DNA from: Legionella_C dresdenensis
GTDB lineage: Bacteria; Pseudomonadota; Gammaproteobacteria; Legionellales; Legionellaceae
Direction of reading: 5' to 3'
Length of the DNA: 64,000 nt
Assembly (NCBI RefSeq): GCF_042649825.1
Contig: NZ_JBHSAB010000021.1
Location: forward strand, 17,153-81,152
A program made the position numbers and the translations under genes. Shown one piece after another: positions 27,834 to 36,564 of the stretch. Positions within the stretch are counted from its first letter, which is position 1; every line of letters starts with the position of its first letter. The notes under the pieces were generated by a model. It worked only from the letters and a program-made list of their open reading frames with translations. It was not told where the DNA came from and did not search any database.

Positions 27834-29204
27834 ATGCGGAGCAAATTATATTATCAATCAGCAGCCAGCCAGGATACGGTTGCCATTAATCTGATCAGCG
27901 CAAGCCACTGGGAGAAAACGTCGGCAGCGCTGAAAGATAATGAGCGCAATCAGCTTGCCAATCAACAATTTAAAGCAAAACCAGGCGACCTGGGTGTGAT
28001 CGCCAATAGTCAAGGTATAATCAGTCAGGTTTATTTGGGTATTGGTAACGATAACTACGCCCTGGCGTTGGCCAATGCGGCCAATAAATTACCTCCCGGC
28101 AGCTATAGGCTTAAGCAGGCTGTACCAGAGTCTGCTCTGTTAAACTGGGCGCTTGCTCAATATCGTTACGATCACTATAAGAAAAATGACTCCCAACCGC
28201 GTGTTCTGGTACTTAAAGAGAAAGAGCAACAGCAGATTGAATCGCAGGTTGAAGCGGTTTTTCTGGTTCGCGATTTGATTAACGCCCCAACAAACGCCAT
28301 GGGGCCGGAACAACTGGCAGCAGCTGCCAAAACGCTTGCTGGTCAATACGATGCCCAGTATGAACAGTGGGTAGGGGATGAATTATTAACCGCGAATTAT
28401 CCCGCAATCCATGCTGTTGGCAGGGCTTCTGCCAGTGCGCCGCGTCTGATTAAAATGACTTGGGGCGAGAAAAAACACCCAATTGTTACTTTGGTTGGAA
28501 AGGGGGTGTGTTTTGACAGCGGCGGCCTGGATATTAAACCGTCCAGCGCTATGCGTTTAATGAAAAAAGACATGGGCGGGGCTGCGCATGCCCTTGGGCT
28601 GGCAAGCTGGATTATGGCGAATAAACTGCCAGTCCGCCTTGAAGTCCTGATTCCTGCGGTTGAAAATGCGGTGGGGCCTGATGCCTTTCGTCCAGGCGAT
28701 ATTTTGACCATGCGCAATGGGATGACCGTTGAAATCGACAACACTGACGCGGAGGGCCGGTTAGTGTTGGCGGATGCGATTACTAAAGCCGCTGAAAGCA
28801 AACCGGATTTAATCATTGATTTTGCTACCCTTACTGGCGCGGCTCGCATAGCTGTCGGTACTGAAATAGCGGCTCTGTTCACCAATGATGAAAAACTCGC
28901 GGAAAAACTGGCAAAATCAGCGCATGAGTGTGATGATCCAATCTGGCGCCTGCCCTTATTTGCCGGCTATGATTCCATGCTTGATTCACCAATCGCTGAT
29001 ATGGTTAACTCAAGCGCCTCATCCTATGCTGGCGCGATAACAGCAGCGTTGTTTTTAAAACGATTTGTTCCTGTAGATACTTCCTGGGCGCATTTTGATA
29101 TCATGGCCTGGAATGTCAGCAGCAAACCGGGTAAACCGGAGGGCGGCGAAGCAATGGCTATCAGGGCAATAGCCCGTTATTTACAGAAAACCTACAGCAT
29201 TTAA
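27834..29204 (+). CDS. M17-family leucyl aminopeptidase
   Basis: A cytosolic zinc aminopeptidase of 456 aa. The catalytic C-terminal domain has the metal-binding and active-site segments GKGVCFDSGGLDIKPS, MKKDMGGAAHA and the M17 signature NTDAEGRLVLADA. The N-terminal domain is short. It begins 3 bp after the murJ stop, so it is translationally coupled. It is of the PepA/PepB class; the exact subfamily and substrate preference cannot be read. Likely role: peptide turnover to supply amino acids, which fits an amino-acid-consuming intracellular lifestyle. Confidence 0.92.
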   Translation: MRSKLYYQSAASQDTVAINLISASHWEKTSAALKDNERNQLANQQFKAKPGDLGVIANSQGIISQVYLGIGNDNYALALANAANKLPPGSYRLKQAVPESALLNWALAQYRYDHYKKNDSQPRVLVLKEKEQQQIESQVEAVFLVRDLINAPTNAMGPEQLAAAAKTLAGQYDAQYEQWVGDELLTANYPAIHAVGRASASAPRLIKMTWGEKKHPIVTLVGKGVCFDSGGLDIKPSSAMRLMKKDMGGAAHALGLASWIMANKLPVRLEVLIPAVENAVGPDAFRPGDILTMRNGMTVEIDNTDAEGRLVLADAITKAAESKPDLIIDFATLTGAARIAVGTEIAALFTNDEKLAEKLAKSAHECDDPIWRLPLFAGYDSMLDSPIADMVNSSASSYAGAITAALFLKRFVPVDTSWAHFDIMAWNVSSKPGKPEGGEAMAIRAIARYLQKTYSI

Positions 29205-29213
29205 AGGGACAAC

Positions 29214-30596
29214 ATGGCTAATCAAACAGTATTTGTGAACCGTATTCTGAATATGAAAAAAATACAGTATATCGGCCTGGATATGGATCATACCCTTATT
29301 CGTTATCACACTAAAAATTTTGAAAGCCTGGTTTATCAGCTGGTTATAGACAGGCTGATTACAACAAAAAATTATCCAGCTGAACTGAAAGCGTTGCATT
29401 TTAATTTTAATGATGCAATCCGCGGATTAATTATTGACAGCAAGAATGGCAATATCCTGAAATTAAGCCGGTATGGCGCTATCCGAATTAGCTATCACGG
29501 TACCCGATTGATTAGTTATGCCGAACAGAAAAAGTTTTACCGCAGTATTTATGTTGATTTAAAAGACCCGAATTACATGGTGATTGATACCTCGTTCTCA
29601 ATTGCTTTTTGCGTTTTATACAGCCAATTGGTTGATTTAAAAGATTCAAATCCTAATGATTTGCCTTCTTACTCGGAAATTGCGGTTGATGTATTAAATT
29701 GCGTGGACACAGTGCATTCTGATGGTAGTTTAAAGAGCCATATCGCCGAGAATCTGGATCACTTTGTCATCAAAGATAAAGCAGTTGTTGAGGGATTGAA
29801 GCGTTATATCCGTCATGGCAAAAAAATATTTGTTCTGACAAACTCGGAGTTTTACTACACCCGACTGCTATTGGATTATGCAATTAACCCGTTTCTCAAA
29901 GAGGGAGAAAGCTGGCTTGATCTGTTTGAATATGTCATCACTCTGGCAAGTAAACCGCGCTTTTTCTATGATACACCGCGTTTTCTGTCAATTGATCCTG
30001 AAACCGGCACCATGACAAATACGACAGGTGCGATTACGCCTGGTGTTTATCAGGGCGGCTGCGCGCGGAAATTTACTGAAGACTTGCTGATTAGCGGTGA
30101 CCAGATCCTTTATATTGGCGACCATATCTATGGCGATATCCTGCGTTTGAAAAAAGATTGTAACTGGCGTACTGCGCTGGTTGTGGAAGAGCTGGGAGAA
30201 GAGGTTGCATCGCAGAAAAAGGCGCTGCCTGCTGAAAAGAAAATTATCGCGGCAATGGATATCAAAAAAGTACTGGAACAGCAGTATATTGATTTATGCA
30301 CCAAATCGCTTGATGAACAGAGCGATGAGTACTCTGATGAAATCAGTAATTACCAGCAGCAAATCAAGATGATTGATGCCCAGATTGCTGGTTTGCTGCA
30401 GGAAGAAAGAGATTATTATAATCATCGTTGGGGAAGGGTTTTCCGCGCTGGGGCGGAAGAGAGCTATTTTGCTTATCAGGTTGATCGCTTTGCCTGTATT
30501 TACATGGAAAAGCTGTCCGATTTGCTCGAGCAGTCGCCGATTTCTTATTTCCGTGCTCACAGGCGTCTTCTGGCGCATGATTTTGATATGGAATGA
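29214..30596 (+). CDS. HAD-superfamily (cN-II-type, HAD-IG) 5'-nucleotidase
   Basis: The 460-aa protein has the HAD nucleophile motif DMDHT with Asp23 and Asp25 in YIGLDMDHTLIRY, motif II VLTNSEFYYT, and motifs III/IV around ILYIGDHIYGDILRLK. Its length and large cap match the HAD-IG 5'-nucleotidase family, related to eukaryotic cytosolic purine 5'-nucleotidase (cN-II) and well known from Legionella. It probably dephosphorylates IMP or GMP. A second ATG at 29253 is possible. It starts 9 bp after the aminopeptidase and is part of the murJ run. Confidence 0.92.
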   Translation: MANQTVFVNRILNMKKIQYIGLDMDHTLIRYHTKNFESLVYQLVIDRLITTKNYPAELKALHFNFNDAIRGLIIDSKNGNILKLSRYGAIRISYHGTRLISYAEQKKFYRSIYVDLKDPNYMVIDTSFSIAFCVLYSQLVDLKDSNPNDLPSYSEIAVDVLNCVDTVHSDGSLKSHIAENLDHFVIKDKAVVEGLKRYIRHGKKIFVLTNSEFYYTRLLLDYAINPFLKEGESWLDLFEYVITLASKPRFFYDTPRFLSIDPETGTMTNTTGAITPGVYQGGCARKFTEDLLISGDQILYIGDHIYGDILRLKKDCNWRTALVVEELGEEVASQKKALPAEKKIIAAMDIKKVLEQQYIDLCTKSLDEQSDEYSDEISNYQQQIKMIDAQIAGLLQEERDYYNHRWGRVFRAGAEESYFAYQVDRFACIYMEKLSDLLEQSPISYFRAHRRLLAHDFDME

Positions 30597-30618
30597 GTTT
30601 CTGAAAGGGGAGTGCCAG

Positions 30619-30762
30619 ATGTCTATGTTTGAAAAATTTAAAAAATTTTATCGTTCCTCTGCAGAAAACAGAATCCAGACTCATGTATTTCTGGCTTTTC
30701 TGGTTATTCCGGTCGTTGGCATGCTTCTTCTTTATCTATTTGTACTCTATTTTTGGTTATAG
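30619..30762 (+). CDS. Small single-span membrane protein (47 aa)
   Basis: ATG 30619 with ribosome site GAAAGGGGAG gives MSMFEKFKKFYRSS, a polar linker with HVFLAF, and one long hydrophobic segment (about residues 23-46) ending in FWL. The frame is open further upstream inside the nucleotidase gene, but the strong ribosome site and 22-bp gap fix this start. The plan, a short polar head and a C-terminal membrane span, faintly resembles NapE/TorE proteins; I do not claim that identity. It is the last gene of the murJ run. Confidence 0.7.
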   Translation: MSMFEKFKKFYRSSAENRIQTHVFLAFLVIPVVGMLLLYLFVLYFWL

Positions 30763-31080
30763 AATTTAAAGTAGTCTTGATGCAGCGAATTGTAATCAAA
30801 GTATCTATTGCGCTTTTAGGCACTGATGCCTTGCAAGTTCAGAGCGGGTAAACCCTTTCCTTTAAAGTCTTTTTGCAAACACGCATGAAGTCATCCTGAC
30901 GCTCCCAGATGCCATCCCTTGGCATCTGAGGGTTTGCAAAAGTCTTTAAAGGAAAGAGTTTACTGAGAGACTGGTAATGTGCTTGCTCTGATTTTAACGC
31001 ATGGATAAAATTAAATAATACTCTTTTTTGTTCTTTTATGATACAATATGCCGTAAAGATTTCATAATCAGAGGTGGTAT
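30763..31080. repeat. Intergenic region with a half repeat and a large inverted repeat
   Basis: At 30771-30805 lies a diverged half copy of the 36-bp arm found in full at 34919-35062 (AGTAGTCTTGATGCAGCG). At 30848-30880 and 30932-30963 are 32-33-bp arms (GTAAACCCTTTCCTTTAAAG and GTTTGCAAAAGTCTTTAAAG) that pair almost perfectly. Inside is a smaller hairpin CAGATGCCA/TGGCATCTG at 30906-30928. I see no gene. The promoter of the next gene should lie between 30964 and 31070. Confidence 0.75.
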
Positions 31081-33105
31081 ATGTCCCAGGTTAAAGCAGA
31101 TATTCAGCAATTGTTAACGCTTTTAAAAGCGGCGAAGGCACCATGTAAATATCAGGATCAGGCTGAGGAGCTATTAAAAAGTAAGCCAGAAGCAACTCAT
31201 GCTGATGATAGGGTATTAAAAAGTTTGTTACAAAATGAACTGGCCGAGAATGCTACTCATATATTTGCTGAGCAACTGGTAACCATATTATCCTCTTCTA
31301 CGTGCGCCGAAGAGTTTCTTCCTTTTTTTAAGCTTTATCCGGCAGACAAATTAAATAAGCTCTTTGAACATAATCTTTTTAAACAGGGTTTGAAAGGTTC
31401 TGGTCTGTTTAATCAATTCTTTGATTATATTTATAAAATTATTAACATCACGCAATTTACTCAGCTTATTGCTCAAACACACGGCTTCATTCATAACAGT
31501 GTGAAGGATTATCTTCAGAGCAAGAAAAACGTTCTTGTGAAGTCGGAAGACTTTATAGCGTTCTTACAAGCTCTTGAGCAAAAAAATAAACTCTATATTA
31601 TCCATTTATTAATAGACGGTAACAATGCAGCCCAATTGCTTTCATTACTTAATGAGGACGAGAAAAAAGTTTTTGATTATAAAACATTAATTTCTATTAT
31701 GATAATAAATGACCGCAATAGGAATATTATTGTTGAGCTGGAGAAGGTAGTTGGGTTAATGCCGCCAGATAATCGTGAACATGTTAAACAACAAATTTTC
31801 ACACATCTTAAGAATAACTATGGTCATTATTCTAAAAATTATAGTGATGCTCTTATTGCCCTTTTAAAGCACTTCCCAACAAATGATATTTTTTTATTCA
31901 CTTTGGAAGCTACAAACCGATTAGATAGCCATACACGCCGCATCTTTGAAAGCCTGCCATTTGCCGACTTGTTCTTGCCGGCAAACCTGGAACTGCCTCA
32001 GTATCGACAACTTCCTGCGGCAGCGCTAGCTTTTTATCTGGAACAAATTACGGAGCCAGAAGTGTTAAAATGGATTGTGTTCTTTAAAGATAGGAATAGT
32101 GAGTGCTTATTGGATATTTTAGCAAAACGACCGCGTTCTCTGCGTTATCTGCCTCTGTTCACTAAACGCTTGCCCGAATTGGAGCAAGAGCAGCAATGGG
32201 ATGTTAATTCCAAGGTCAAAGCTGGCCTTGACTCAATATTATCACAGAACAATCTTATGGACACTGATCCTCAATGTGTGGTTGAATTGTTCAAGTTACT
32301 GCCTGTTGATGAGCGTTATCCTGTTTTTGCTGAAAATCCCCAGCTTCTTCAGACAGTAGGTAGCAGCGGTGAGGCTTTTTTTAAGCAAATTGCCGAACTG
32401 TTACCCCGGAAATCAATAGTAAATTTTGTAAATCAACCCTATAGAGCATACGACTGCACCTATGAGACAACCTTATCTGCTCGTCTTCCACAACATGCCA
32501 TTGCCTATTTGCCGCCTGTTTTAACGCCAGACACGATATTAATCATGCGAAAAGGTATGTGTAAGGATTTTGATACGGCAAAAATGAACTTAGGGGTTCT
32601 GGCTGCCAAGGCGCCTTATCAGCGTTCAATACAAATGCTAAAAAATGTGTCACAAAGGGCAGACAAGAATCAATTTCATGAAATAATGAAAAAATTGGCT
32701 GGTATAAACACTCTCATTAATGCCGATCATGTGCGGAAGGTTATTGAAGCCGTTGATCCAGAATTACTGCCCAAAGCAGTTGCGGGTTTGAGTAATTCTA
32801 AAGAGCAGCTCATGGCTGATTTAGAAGCTTATAAGGTAAATAGAGAACAGCGTACATCGAAAGAATATTACTGTGCGCCATTCAGCCGATTTTTTGGCGG
32901 TTATAGTAAAACAGAAAAATTTGCTGTGGTAGATAAAATTATCAAACGCTGTAACGGTGAAGCGGTTGGGTTTACATATTTAGACAAGGCTATCGCGTTA
33001 GAGGGTGATTTAGGGATTACTATCAAACCCTATTTAGGTAATAAATCGCTTATTGAATTCTTAAACGAATTACCAATTCAACAAAACCTGGTAGCGCCTC
33101 AATAA
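31081..33105 (+). CDS. Large protein of unknown function, possible effector
   Basis: The 674-aa product looks soluble and all-helical, with many leucine-rich helices and no signal peptide, membrane segment or enzyme motif I can identify. The last 90 residues have a separate module, FSRFFGGYSKTEKFAVVDK followed by KRCNGEAVGFTYLDKAI and GDLGITIKPYLG, which looks like a short helical C-terminal module seen (from memory) in Legionellales effectors. Together with its position in a repeat-rich accessory stretch and higher AT content, this suggests a secreted effector, but function is unknown. ATG 31081 follows AGAGGTGG. Confidence 0.8.
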   Translation: MSQVKADIQQLLTLLKAAKAPCKYQDQAEELLKSKPEATHADDRVLKSLLQNELAENATHIFAEQLVTILSSSTCAEEFLPFFKLYPADKLNKLFEHNLFKQGLKGSGLFNQFFDYIYKIINITQFTQLIAQTHGFIHNSVKDYLQSKKNVLVKSEDFIAFLQALEQKNKLYIIHLLIDGNNAAQLLSLLNEDEKKVFDYKTLISIMIINDRNRNIIVELEKVVGLMPPDNREHVKQQIFTHLKNNYGHYSKNYSDALIALLKHFPTNDIFLFTLEATNRLDSHTRRIFESLPFADLFLPANLELPQYRQLPAAALAFYLEQITEPEVLKWIVFFKDRNSECLLDILAKRPRSLRYLPLFTKRLPELEQEQQWDVNSKVKAGLDSILSQNNLMDTDPQCVVELFKLLPVDERYPVFAENPQLLQTVGSSGEAFFKQIAELLPRKSIVNFVNQPYRAYDCTYETTLSARLPQHAIAYLPPVLTPDTILIMRKGMCKDFDTAKMNLGVLAAKAPYQRSIQMLKNVSQRADKNQFHEIMKKLAGINTLINADHVRKVIEAVDPELLPKAVAGLSNSKEQLMADLEAYKVNREQRTSKEYYCAPFSRFFGGYSKTEKFAVVDKIIKRCNGEAVGFTYLDKAIALEGDLGITIKPYLGNKSLIEFLNELPIQQNLVAPQ

Positions 33106-33110
33106 ACATA

Positions 33111-33319
33111 TGTTGGGCTATAAAAAGCCCATAACCATCAAGCTAAGCCCCGATTCCTACGTGCCGCGGCTTGTCCGCGGCATCCATTGGATACTAAATC
33201 GCGCACTCTGTATCATGGATACCGCGGACAAGCCGCGGTACGTAGTGAATTGGTTTAGTATAAAAATACACAAAACTCCTTAGCTTGACGGCCATGGGCT
33301 ATAAAAAGCCCAACCTACA
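33111..33319. repeat. Nested palindromic element (Matryoshka arrangement)
   Basis: Outer arms TGTTGGGCTATAAAAAGCCC (33111) and GGGCTATAAAAAGCCCAAC (to 33313) are each palindromic and pair with each other. ATCAAGCTAAG and CTTAGCTTGAC follow inwards. Nested inside is a second inverted repeat, TACGTGCCGCGGCTTGTCC (33158) and GGACAAGCCGCGGTACGTA (to 33244). The inner module recurs alone near 37100-37150, and the outer module recurs around other inner modules at 42718 and 54396. Confidence 0.85.
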
Positions 33320-33375
33320 TCAAAAATCGGATTTTTATGCTATATTTCTGATTATACAACAAAAAGGGAATTTAT

Positions 33376-34914
33376 ATGCGTATAGATCGGATCCTTCCAT
33401 TTTCAATTCTTGTTTGTACCGGAATAAACGCCAGTAGTGTTTGGGCTGCTAGTAATACGCCTGAATCCTTTATTGCTCCGGCTACTTTAATTACTTCCGG
33501 CTATTTTGTTAATACCATGTTCAGCCTGGTTCCGTTGATCGTCGTAAGCTCTGATGATGGTACTACCTGGAGTTATCCCTCGGATGTTTACAGTTCGGCG
33601 TTACCCGTTAATTTTAGTTATGGTTATCTCAATAATGGCACTGCCAGTACAGGTAATACCTTTGTAGCGACTGGCTATTATAGCGATGGAACTGTAGAGC
33701 GGCCTTTAATGGCGCTTAGCCTGGATAAAGGAATTACCTGGAGTTACCCAGGCGATATTACAAGCTCGGCATTACCGGCTGATTTTGATTCCGGGTATTT
33801 CAGTGGTCCGTCTGCTTGTAGCGGCAGTGCTTGTATTGCGACAGGTTACTATATTTCAAATACTACGATGTCTTCTTATCCATTATTGGCTTTAACACAG
33901 GATAGCGGAGCGACCTGGAGTTATCCGGCAGCTATCTATACACCAGCCAATTTACCGCCTGCAATGACAGCGGGTAACTTAAGCGGTGGAGCAGGTTGCA
34001 GCGGTAATACCTGCATTGCAGCAGGTTATTTTGATAATGGTTTAACTTCGTATCCGTTATTAGCAGTTAGCCTTGATAGCGGCAGCAACTGGAGCTATCC
34101 AGCTTCGATCACGTCCAGCGGCTTGCCTGCCCCATTCTCTTACGGCTATTTTTCCGGTGGGGCAGATTGTTCTGGCAGTAATTGTATTGCTGCAGGAATG
34201 TACAGCGATGGCATATCAACTTATCCATTATTGGCAGCAAGCCAGGATAGTGGAAATACCTGGAGTTATGCGGCTGATGTTTCTTCAACGTCATTGCCTG
34301 TACCTTTCGTTTATGGCGGTTTTAACGGCGGAGCCAGTTGCAGTGGAAATACCTGTATCGCCACAGGCTATTATGATGATGGTACAGTGATCTTGCCATT
34401 ACTGGCATTAAGCCAGGATGGGGGTGTTACCTGGACTTACCCAACGGATATTCGTACTGCATTGCCGTCACCGTTTAATTATGGCTTTTTTGGTAAGGGA
34501 GCAAGTTGCAGTGGGAGTGTCTGCATTGCAGGCGGCACATACAATGACGGCATTCAGAACAGGCCGTTGCTGGCGCTCAGTCAGGATGGCGGCGTGAGCT
34601 GGAGTTATCCAGCGGCTATTAGCTCAGGTGCGTTACCATCGCCTTTTAATTACGGTTATCTGATAGGCGGCGCACAATGCCAAGGATTGATTTGTACCGC
34701 AAGTGGCTATTATAGTAATGGCTTGACCGAATTACCGTTGCTAGCGTTAAGTCAGGATGGTGGAACAACCTGGTCTTATCCTGCGGCCATAACTTCATCG
34801 TTACCAGTCTCTTATCTCTCAGCTTATTTTCTTGGCGGTAGCAGCGTCAGCAGTATTCTGTCAGATGGAATACGGGCCCTCACTCGGTTATCGACAATCC
34901 CATCAATAAATTAA
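33376..34914 (+). CDS. Secreted protein with eight Asp-box (BNR-like) repeats
   Basis: The 512-aa product has a signal peptide (MRIDRILPFSILVCTGINA, cleavage near VWA). It is then built of eight repeats of about 55-60 residues, each holding an Asp-box-like S-x-D-x-G-x-x-W motif (LSQDGGVTWTYP, VSLDSGSNWSYP and so on), an LP.PF.YGYF segment and, in repeats 2-7, a pair of cysteines (CSGNTCIA). Asp boxes mark beta-propellers of the sialidase type, and eight repeats would suit an eight-bladed propeller. No sialidase arginine triad is evident, so a binding or structural role is more likely than catalysis. Serine, tyrosine and glycine-rich composition fits a surface or exported protein. Flanked on both sides by palindromic repeats. 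Confidence 0.85.
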   Translation: MRIDRILPFSILVCTGINASSVWAASNTPESFIAPATLITSGYFVNTMFSLVPLIVVSSDDGTTWSYPSDVYSSALPVNFSYGYLNNGTASTGNTFVATGYYSDGTVERPLMALSLDKGITWSYPGDITSSALPADFDSGYFSGPSACSGSACIATGYYISNTTMSSYPLLALTQDSGATWSYPAAIYTPANLPPAMTAGNLSGGAGCSGNTCIAAGYFDNGLTSYPLLAVSLDSGSNWSYPASITSSGLPAPFSYGYFSGGADCSGSNCIAAGMYSDGISTYPLLAASQDSGNTWSYAADVSSTSLPVPFVYGGFNGGASCSGNTCIATGYYDDGTVILPLLALSQDGGVTWTYPTDIRTALPSPFNYGFFGKGASCSGSVCIAGGTYNDGIQNRPLLALSQDGGVSWSYPAAISSGALPSPFNYGYLIGGAQCQGLICTASGYYSNGLTELPLLALSQDGGTTWSYPAAITSSLPVSYLSAYFLGGSSVSSILSDGIRALTRLSTIPSIN

Positions 34915-34918
34915 ACAC

Positions 34919-35062
34919 AAAGTAGCCTTGATGCAGCGCAGCGTAATCAAGGTTATTCCTGTGTAGAAATAGAGTGTTGGGCTTTACAGCCCAACCTACG
35001 CTGGTTATTAAAATTTTTGGTGAAAAAACCTTGATTACGCTGCGCTGCATCAAGGCTACTTT
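34919..35062. repeat. MITE-like element with perfect 36-bp terminal inverted repeats
   Basis: The arms 34919-34954 (AAAGTAGCCTTGATGCAGCG...) and 35027-35062 (...CGCTGCATCAAGGCTACTTT) are perfect inverted repeats of 36 bp. Between them is a TGTTGGGCTTTACAGCCCAAC hairpin. The element is 144 bp, has no gene, and starts 4 bp after the stop of the secreted repeat protein. Diverged half copies occur at 30771-30805 and 36745-36780. Confidence 0.9.
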
Positions 35063-35142
35063 ATTCTAAAAAATAATTTAAAAATCTATTGATAAAACTT
35101 ACAAATTGTTATATTTCTTGACTATGAGTAAGGAGTATATTT

Positions 35143-35838
35143 ATGTGTAAGTTGTATTTTTGGTTTGCTCCAACATCGTTATCTTCGCTGCCACTGTTAA
35201 TCTTGGATGACCACTTCAAACCTGTGCAAAATTTTTCTGGAATTTATGCTTTTATTTTGTATCAAAATTCTTTTCAAAAGGAAACAAAATTAGCACTGCA
35301 ACCGTTTGTTGATTATTATAGTAATCACTCTGGTTTAAGTCAGTTATTTTTAACGTTTAAAAAGAATTATCTGAAAAAATATACAGAAGGTGAGGGATCC
35401 GCTTTTTTTGAGGAAAATAATATCAGAAAAAAAATTGCTGATATGGAAAAACCGGTAGGAGGCGGACAAATTATTTTCTGTAACAATCAGGTGGTATGCT
35501 GGGATCTTAAGAGCAGGGCTTATTCATGTTGTGAGTCATCGCCTTGCAACGCACATAATCCCGAAACGCTGAAAGCTTTCGTGTCTTCAATAGGCTTGCC
35601 AGTAAACCGTTATATTAATTTAGAAGCTGCTGAACTTTTTGATCAACGATTAAATGAGTATTTTGATAAGCAAGGCAAGTTTGTCATTCGTTCCGAAATT
35701 CAGTCAGAAGATTTGCAACAGTCAACAGTTACAATTGAAGCACTGGCAAATAAAATTTCCAGTTCATTTGGATTGTCCTTGCTTTTTGAACTGGAAAAAA
35801 AGGAAATAAAACCTTCGATCTCAATTGATTGCTATTAA
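35143..35838 (+). CDS. Protein of unknown function (231 aa)
   Basis: ATG 35143 is preceded by TAAGGAGTA, a good ribosome site. The product is soluble with mixed strand and helix content and a cysteine cluster in the middle (CCESSPC near residues 128-134, plus nearby FCNNQVVCWD). The N-terminus MCKLYFWFAPTSLSSLPLL is hydrophobic but is not a convincing signal peptide. I do not recognise a family. It ends by a 4-bp convergent overlap with the small gene at 35835-35975. Confidence 0.65.
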   Translation: MCKLYFWFAPTSLSSLPLLILDDHFKPVQNFSGIYAFILYQNSFQKETKLALQPFVDYYSNHSGLSQLFLTFKKNYLKKYTEGEGSAFFEENNIRKKIADMEKPVGGGQIIFCNNQVVCWDLKSRAYSCCESSPCNAHNPETLKAFVSSIGLPVNRYINLEAAELFDQRLNEYFDKQGKFVIRSEIQSEDLQQSTVTIEALANKISSSFGLSLLFELEKKEIKPSISIDCY

Positions 35839-35975
35839 TAATTTGCTGGTGGATCGCTTGCAGGGAAGCTATCTTTTAATGTGTCATCAATTTTCTTTTC
35901 CTTGCTGGAAACGCTTTCATTTTCCTTTTTATTTTTCATTGATTTATTTCTTAATTTTTTATCTCTGTTTTTCAT
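35835..35975 (-). CDS. 46-aa small protein with SFPASDPP motif
   Basis: Reading the minus strand from ATG 35975 gives a 46-residue lysine-rich protein beginning MKNRDKKLRNKSMK and ending in DDTLKDSFPASDPPANY. A perfect ribosome site (AAAGGAGAA) lies seven bases upstream. The C-terminal D-S-F-P-A-S-D-P-P motif is a hallmark of a widespread family of tiny bacterial proteins of unknown function, which supports that it is real despite its size. The highly charged N-terminal part may be nucleic-acid-binding or disordered. It lies convergent with the 231-aa gene and divergent from the ferritin-like gene at 36099, another possible stress gene. Confidence 0.82.
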   Translation of the reverse strand: MKNRDKKLRNKSMKNKKENESVSSKEKKIDDTLKDSFPASDPPANY

Positions 35976-36098
35976 GATAATTCTCCTTTAAATTTACCAA
36001 ATATTTTTCTCTTTTTTTAAGTATAACAAAAGTATTTTATTGCGTGTTATAAAAACATGATGTATTCTAAAATTTCACAAACCTCCAGGAGGAATAAA

Positions 36099-36560
36099 AT
36101 GACTACATTTGTTGGAAATCAAGAACAATTTCATGATGCACTTTATGAGCTTTGTGAGTTAGATTACGATGCGGCTGAGGCGTATGAAGCAGCGATAAAT
36201 CGCATTAATAATGAATATTATAAAACCCGTTTGGCTGCCTTTAAGCAAGATCATTTACGTCATATCGAAGAGATTACCAATTTACTGGAAAGGCACAATC
36301 TAAAAGCTCCGGCAGGACCAGGTCCCAAGCAAATTCTGACTGAAGGAAAAGTTGTTTTTGCCAATATTTTTGGCGACAGCGCAATCCTGAAAGCCATGCT
36401 TTCTAACGAAATTGATACCAATATCGCCTATGAGCGCCTTAATAACCGCCAGGATAAATGGATAGACGCTGAGGATATCCTGTTACGCGGCCTGCATGAT
36501 GAGAAACGCCATAAAGCCTGGATTGAAGAAGCGTTAAGACAAGAAGAAATTGTTGATTAA
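36099..36560 (+). CDS. Ferritin-like helical-bundle protein (DUF2383-like)
   Basis: From ATG 36099, with a perfect AGGAGG ribosome site, the product is 153 aa. It is an all-helical protein with ferritin/rubrerythrin-like spacing of acidic and histidine residues: CELDYDAAEAYEAAI in helix 1, DHLRHIEEI in helix 2, NEIDTNIAYERL in helix 3 and HDEKRHKAWIEEAL in helix 4. These could make a di-iron site with E-xx-H pairs. DUF2383 proteins of this type are stress or spore-associated in other bacteria; their role here is unknown. The frame extends to 36057, but that part is not needed. Confidence 0.8.
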   Translation: MTTFVGNQEQFHDALYELCELDYDAAEAYEAAINRINNEYYKTRLAAFKQDHLRHIEEITNLLERHNLKAPAGPGPKQILTEGKVVFANIFGDSAILKAMLSNEIDTNIAYERLNNRQDKWIDAEDILLRGLHDEKRHKAWIEEALRQEEIVD

Positions 36561-36564
36561 AAAG

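Noticed and set aside
28397..28885. 162-codon minus frame opposite the aminopeptidase
   Set aside because: Antisense shadow of the conserved M17 catalytic domain.
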